A stretch of DNA of 17,609 nucleotides from DASZMJ01 sp035551935 (GTDB lineage: Bacteria; Planctomycetota; Planctomycetia; Isosphaerales; Isosphaeraceae): NCBI GenBank assembly GCA_035551935.1, contig DASZMJ010000199.1, positions 1-17,609 of the forward strand, written 5' to 3'. Made by a program: the position numbers and the translations under genes. Below, piece after piece: positions 14,228 to 17,609 of the stretch (position 1 is its first letter; the number at the start of each line of letters is the position of its first letter). The notes beneath the pieces were generated by a model that saw only the letters and a list, made by a program, of their open reading frames with translations, did no database searches and was not told where the DNA came from.

Positions 14228-16102
14228 ATGGGCACGACCGACCCAACTCCCCGCGACGTCGCCGCCGCGGACCGGCCACCGTCCGATGTCCAGCCGTCGG
14301 GGAAGGGCCCGACCGCCGGTCGCCGAGGGCGCCGGGTGGTGGCCCTCGCGGTCGTCGCGATCGCGGTGCTCGCCCTCGTCGGCGTCGGGGCGGCCGTGAT
14401 GTGGCGGCGCCAGGCGGAGCGGGAGCGGCGGGCGGCCGAGGATCGGGCGGCCGTCGCGCGAGCGGCGGCGCGGAAGGCCGCGGCGCGGGGCCAGGCGGTC
14501 GGCGAGGCGGGCCGGCCCGATCGGGCGCAGCTCTGGCTGGCGGAGGCCCTACGGCTGGCCCCGGCCGGCGACGAGGCGCTGGGCCGCGCCCTCCGGCACG
14601 ACCTGGCCGCCTGGGCCGCGCGGTCGCCGAGCTTGCGGGCCGTCGTGGCCGTGCGGGGCGTCCCGCTGGCGTTCCGGCCCGACGGCAAGGTCCTGCTCGT
14701 GGCCACCGAGGCCGGCGCGCAACTCGTCGACCCGGCGACGGGCCAACCGCTCGGCCCCGAGATGCCGCAGCCGGGCGCGGTCGCCGCCGCCTTCGAGCCC
14801 GACGGCGCGGCGTTCTGGATCGGCGACCGCGACGGGTCCGTCCGGCGCCGGTCGGCCGCCGACGGCAAGCCGCTCGGCTCGGCCCGGTCGGTCCCCGGCA
14901 AGGTCCTCGGCTTCGAGCCCGGCGGCCGGGTCGTCGCCACGCTCGTCGACGCGGCCATCCAGCTCCGCGACCCCGCCAACGGCGCGGCGGTCGGCGCCCC
15001 GATCCCGCGCGCCGGCGACGCGACGGCGCTGGCCTTCAGCCCCGACGGGGCGACCCTGGCCGTCGGCGACAAGGACGGCGTCCGGCTGGTCGGGGTCGCC
15101 GACGGCGCGGCGGTCGGCCGGCTGATGGCGCTCCCGAAGCCGGCGACGGCCGCGGCCTTCAGCCCGGACGGCCTGCTCGTGCTGACCGGCGGCGAGGACG
15201 GCGAGGCCCGCCTCTGGGACGCGGCCACCGGCGCCCCGATCGGTCCCCCCCTGCACCACCCCTGGCCGATCCGCGCGGCCCTGTTCGACCCCAACGGCGA
15301 CGCGGTCCTCGTCGCCGGCGAGGGCGTCGAGGCGCGGACGTGGGACGTCGTCGCCCTGGGCGCGGGGGCCCAGTTGATGCCCCACCGGCTCATCCGGCCG
15401 GAGGGCCCGAACAAGTCGCCGCTGGCCGTCGCGCTGCGGCCCGACGGCGAGGTGGTCCTGACCGGCGGCGACGACGGCACGGCGCGGCTCTGGGAGGCGG
15501 CCAGCGGGCGGCCGATCGGCCATCCGCTGGAGCACGGCTTCTTCGTCCAGGCCGTCGGCTTCAGCCCCGACGGCCGGGTCGCGGCCACCGGCGGCGGCGA
15601 CGGCTCGCTGCGGCTCTGGAACCCCGGCAACGGCGAGCCGATCGGCCGGCCGGGCTGGAACGCCGGCCCCATCACGTCGCTGGCCTTCAGCCCCGACGGC
15701 CGCCTCGTCTTGGTCGGTTGCGCCGACGGCAACGCCCGGTTCTTCGACGCCACCGTGGGCTACCAGGCGGCCGGCCGGCCGATGTTCCACGGCGACGGCC
15801 GCGCCGCCAGCTCGGTCTGGACCGTCGGCTACGGGCCCGACGGCCGCACCGTCGCCACCGCCGCCAGCGACGGGGCCATCCGGCTCTGGAGGCCGCCCGG
15901 CACCCAGGCGCTCGGCCCCCCGTTGAAGAGGCGCGGGCCGGTCTTCGCCTACAGCCCCGACGGCAAGCTCCTCCTGACCGGCGGCGAGGCAGGCGCGGCC
16001 GGCGTCACGCTCTGGGACCTCGAGACCCAGTCGCCGGCCCGCACGCTCGCGCCCGAGGCCTCGGCGCCGCCGCCTTCGCGCCCGACGGCAAGGCGGTGCT
16101 GA
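14228..16102 (+). CDS. WD40-repeat membrane protein, N-terminal part (frameshifted gene)
   Basis: This is the first part of one gene that continues at about 16062 in another frame. ATG 14228 has GGAGG (14215-14219) eight bases upstream. A short polar N-terminus is followed by one membrane helix (about 37-58), a charged coil, and a helical block QLWLAEALRLAPAGDEALGR (101-120). From about residue 140 come many WD40-like blades with the signature PDGxxxLTGGxDGxARLWD and GxPIGxPL. Planctomycetes often carry this helix-block-propeller arrangement behind a Ser/Thr kinase domain; here no kinase precedes the helix. A scaffold or binding role at the membrane is inferred. After about residue 611 the frame becomes non-homologous (ending PPPSRPTARRC) because one base, probably a C, is missing near 16060. 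Confidence 0.85.
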   Translation: MGTTDPTPRDVAAADRPPSDVQPSGKGPTAGRRGRRVVALAVVAIAVLALVGVGAAVMWRRQAERERRAAEDRAAVARAAARKAAARGQAVGEAGRPDRAQLWLAEALRLAPAGDEALGRALRHDLAAWAARSPSLRAVVAVRGVPLAFRPDGKVLLVATEAGAQLVDPATGQPLGPEMPQPGAVAAAFEPDGAAFWIGDRDGSVRRRSAADGKPLGSARSVPGKVLGFEPGGRVVATLVDAAIQLRDPANGAAVGAPIPRAGDATALAFSPDGATLAVGDKDGVRLVGVADGAAVGRLMALPKPATAAAFSPDGLLVLTGGEDGEARLWDAATGAPIGPPLHHPWPIRAALFDPNGDAVLVAGEGVEARTWDVVALGAGAQLMPHRLIRPEGPNKSPLAVALRPDGEVVLTGGDDGTARLWEAASGRPIGHPLEHGFFVQAVGFSPDGRVAATGGGDGSLRLWNPGNGEPIGRPGWNAGPITSLAFSPDGRLVLVGCADGNARFFDATVGYQAAGRPMFHGDGRAASSVWTVGYGPDGRTVATAASDGAIRLWRPPGTQALGPPLKRRGPVFAYSPDGKLLLTGGEAGAAGVTLWDLETQSPARTLAPEASAPPPSRPTARRC

Positions 16103-17598
16103 TCGCGTCGGGCAACTCCGCCCGGCTCTGGGACATCTCCACCGGCGCCCCAATCGGCCCGGTCTGGTCCCATCAGGGGCCGATCACCGCCGTCGCCTTC
16201 GGCCTCGCCGGCACGCTCGCCCTGACCGGTGGAAAGGATGGATTCGCCCGGCTCTGGGACGTGCCCACCGGCCTGGCGATCGGCCCGCCCCTGCCCCACC
16301 GCGCCGCGATCGACTCGGTCGCCTTCCGGTCGGACGGCCGGGTCGCCCTCACGGCCGCGGACGCCGCGCGGCTCTGGGTCCTCGCCGCGGCCGAGCAGGG
16401 GCCGGCCGAGGCGGTGGTCGCGCGAGTCGAGGCGCGCACCGGGCAGACGCTCCACCCGGAGCCGGAGACCTTCCTGACCCTGAACGCCATGGCCCTCGCC
16501 CGCGAGTCGGGCCCGGCGGCCGGCGGGGTCGACCTCGCGGCGAGGCGGCGCGATTGGCACGTGCGGCAGGCCGCGCAGGCCGAATGGGACGGCCGCTGGC
16601 AGGCCGCCCGCTGGCACCTCGGCCACCTGGTCGCCGCCCGGCGGCGCGACTGGACCCTCCTGGCGCGCCGGGCCCGGGCCGCGCGGGCGGCCGGCGACGC
16701 CAAGGGCGCCGAGGCCGACGAGGGGCGGGCCCTGGCGATCGCCACCCGCCCCGAGTTCCTCGACTGGCTCGTCCACGCCGAGTACGAGGCCGAGGCCCGC
16801 CGCGACTGGCAAGCCGCCCGCGACGACCTCGACCGGCTGCTCGTCGAGCAGGACGCCCCCCTCAACCTCCGGCTCCGGCGGGGGACGGTCCGCGCCCGGC
16901 TCGGCAGCTTCGCCGACGCGGCCGAGGACCTCGGCGTCGTCGTCGCCGCCTCGCACGCCGGGCTCGTCGCCTTCGACACGGCGTTCGACTACCACCGCGC
17001 GCTGCTCCTGATCCGCGCCGGCGACCTCGAAGGCTACCGCGCCTCGTGCGAGGCCTTGCTGGCGATCCCGCGGCAGAACTTCCGCCCCGAGGCGGTGAAC
17101 CTGATCGCCTGGTGCTGCGCCCTGGGCCCCGGCGCCGTCGCCGCACGCGAGACGCCGGTCGAGCTGGCGGAGGCGGCGGTCGGGGCGACGCCCGCCGATC
17201 GCCGCGCGCCGACGCTGAACACGCTCGGGGCCGTACTCTACCGGGCCGGCAAGCCGGACCAGGCCATCGACCGCCTCAAGGAGGGCATCCGCCGGAGCGA
17301 CGGCCAGGGGACGGCGCAGGACTGGGCCTTCCTGGCGCTGGCCTACCTGGCCAGGGGGGACGCCGAGGGGGCCCGGCCCTGGATCGACCGGCTGGCCCGC
17401 CGGCAACCCTCGACCGACCCCGTGCAGCTCTGGGACGAGCTGGAGATCGAGGTCCTCCGGCGCGAGGTCGAGGCCGCCGGCAAGGCCGCCCCGGTGCCCT
17501 CCGGGCGGGCGTCCTGTGCCGCCCGGCGGCGGGGCGGCACAGGTCAGGTTAGGTCAGGTCAGGTCCTACCGAATCGCCTGGAGGTTCGTCGTTCGTAG
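16062..17598 (+). CDS. WD40/TPR-like protein, C-terminal part (frameshifted continuation)
   Basis: The WD40 pattern resumes in the -1 frame directly after the break: LGAAAFAPDGKAVLIASG, then SARLWDISTGAPIGP and FARLWDVPTGLAIGPPLPH. This proves continuity with the preceding frame; the joined protein would be about 1120 residues. The propeller ends near AARLWVLAAAEQ. A helical, TPR-like C-terminal region follows, with recurring WQAARxxL/AxRxGD units and TLNTLGAVLYRAGKPDQAID as the clearest TPR. GTG 16096 is the first possible internal start if called alone. No slippery heptamer marks the junction, so mutation or an assembly error is more likely than recoding. The last 30 or so residues are translated from a hairpin and pentamer repeats and look unnatural; the true end may have been lost. 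TAG ends the frame at 17598. Confidence 0.78.
17513..17543. repeat. 12-bp perfect hairpin inside the end of the WD40 gene
   Basis: CCTGTGCCGCCC (17513-17524) pairs perfectly with 17532-17543 around a 7-base loop. No T run follows, so it is not a standard terminator. It sits within the apparent coding frame just before the pentamer repeat. Confidence 0.7.
17541..17565 (+). repeat. Five tandem copies of AGGTC (one AGGTT)
   Basis: Five successive 5-base units, four AGGTC and one AGGTT, begin in the 3' arm of the hairpin. A 5-bp unit does not preserve reading frame, which argues that this stretch was not under selection as protein. Confidence 0.75.
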
Positions 17599-17609
17599 GG
17601 CCCGCCGTG

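Noticed and set aside
12199..17598. Very long open frame of about 1800 codons on the plus strand
   Set aside because: Only the part after about 16060 is a real coding frame. Upstream it runs through antisense of the esterase and membrane protein genes and out of frame through the WD40 gene, kept open by high GC.

Overview
The window is very GC-rich DNA that looks like a planctomycete chromosome, probably of the Isosphaera/Singulisphaera type. This is an inference from gene content, not from a marker gene. The supporting genes are a Tat-exported Gfo/Idh oxidoreductase, a DxDGDG-repeat secreted protein, a formylglycine sulfatase, a secreted esterase, a WD40/TPR membrane protein and a large membrane protein with a planctomycete-style C-terminal tail. 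Third-position GC bias leaves long antisense open frames almost everywhere; these are not genes.

Layout. Positions 1-223 hold a decayed start of an ISAzo13-like transposase. Positions 265-1336 are a complete IS701-like insertion sequence with perfect 19-bp ends and a 5-bp target duplication; its transposase needs one +1 frameshift. A Gfo/Idh oxidoreductase (1521-2816) is followed at once by a perfect 26-bp inverted repeat. Next come a 102-residue protein of unknown role and a secreted seven-loop FG-GAP/VCBS-like protein (3356-4582).

Positions 4564-8483 on the minus strand form an arginine biosynthesis operon read argB, argD, argF. Between argB and argD sit two small genes joined by an ATGA overlap. 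The first resembles Tse2-like ADP-ribosyltransferase-fold toxins in its conserved motifs. The second is a small, acidic, apparently helical protein placed where an immunity protein or antitoxin would be. This toxin/immunity-like pair inside a housekeeping operon is the most striking gene-level observation.

Divergent from argB is a sulfatase (8723-10141), then a 627-residue membrane protein of unknown function (10284-12167). On the minus strand follow an alpha/beta-hydrolase esterase (12280-13212) and a 253-residue membrane protein (13357-14118). Divergent from the latter is a WD40/TPR membrane protein (14228-17598), broken by a -1 frameshift near 16060 and ending in a hairpin plus pentamer repeats.

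A non-genic pattern recurs. Three genes (the 102-residue protein, the sulfatase and the esterase) have degenerate 7-bp tandem repeats beginning within a few bases of the stop codon, all in the same orientation relative to the gene. Four plausible promoters have 17-bp spacers; three of them share a -10 box ending AGT.

No tRNA, rRNA or CRISPR array was seen. No gap between genes exceeds 300 bases.
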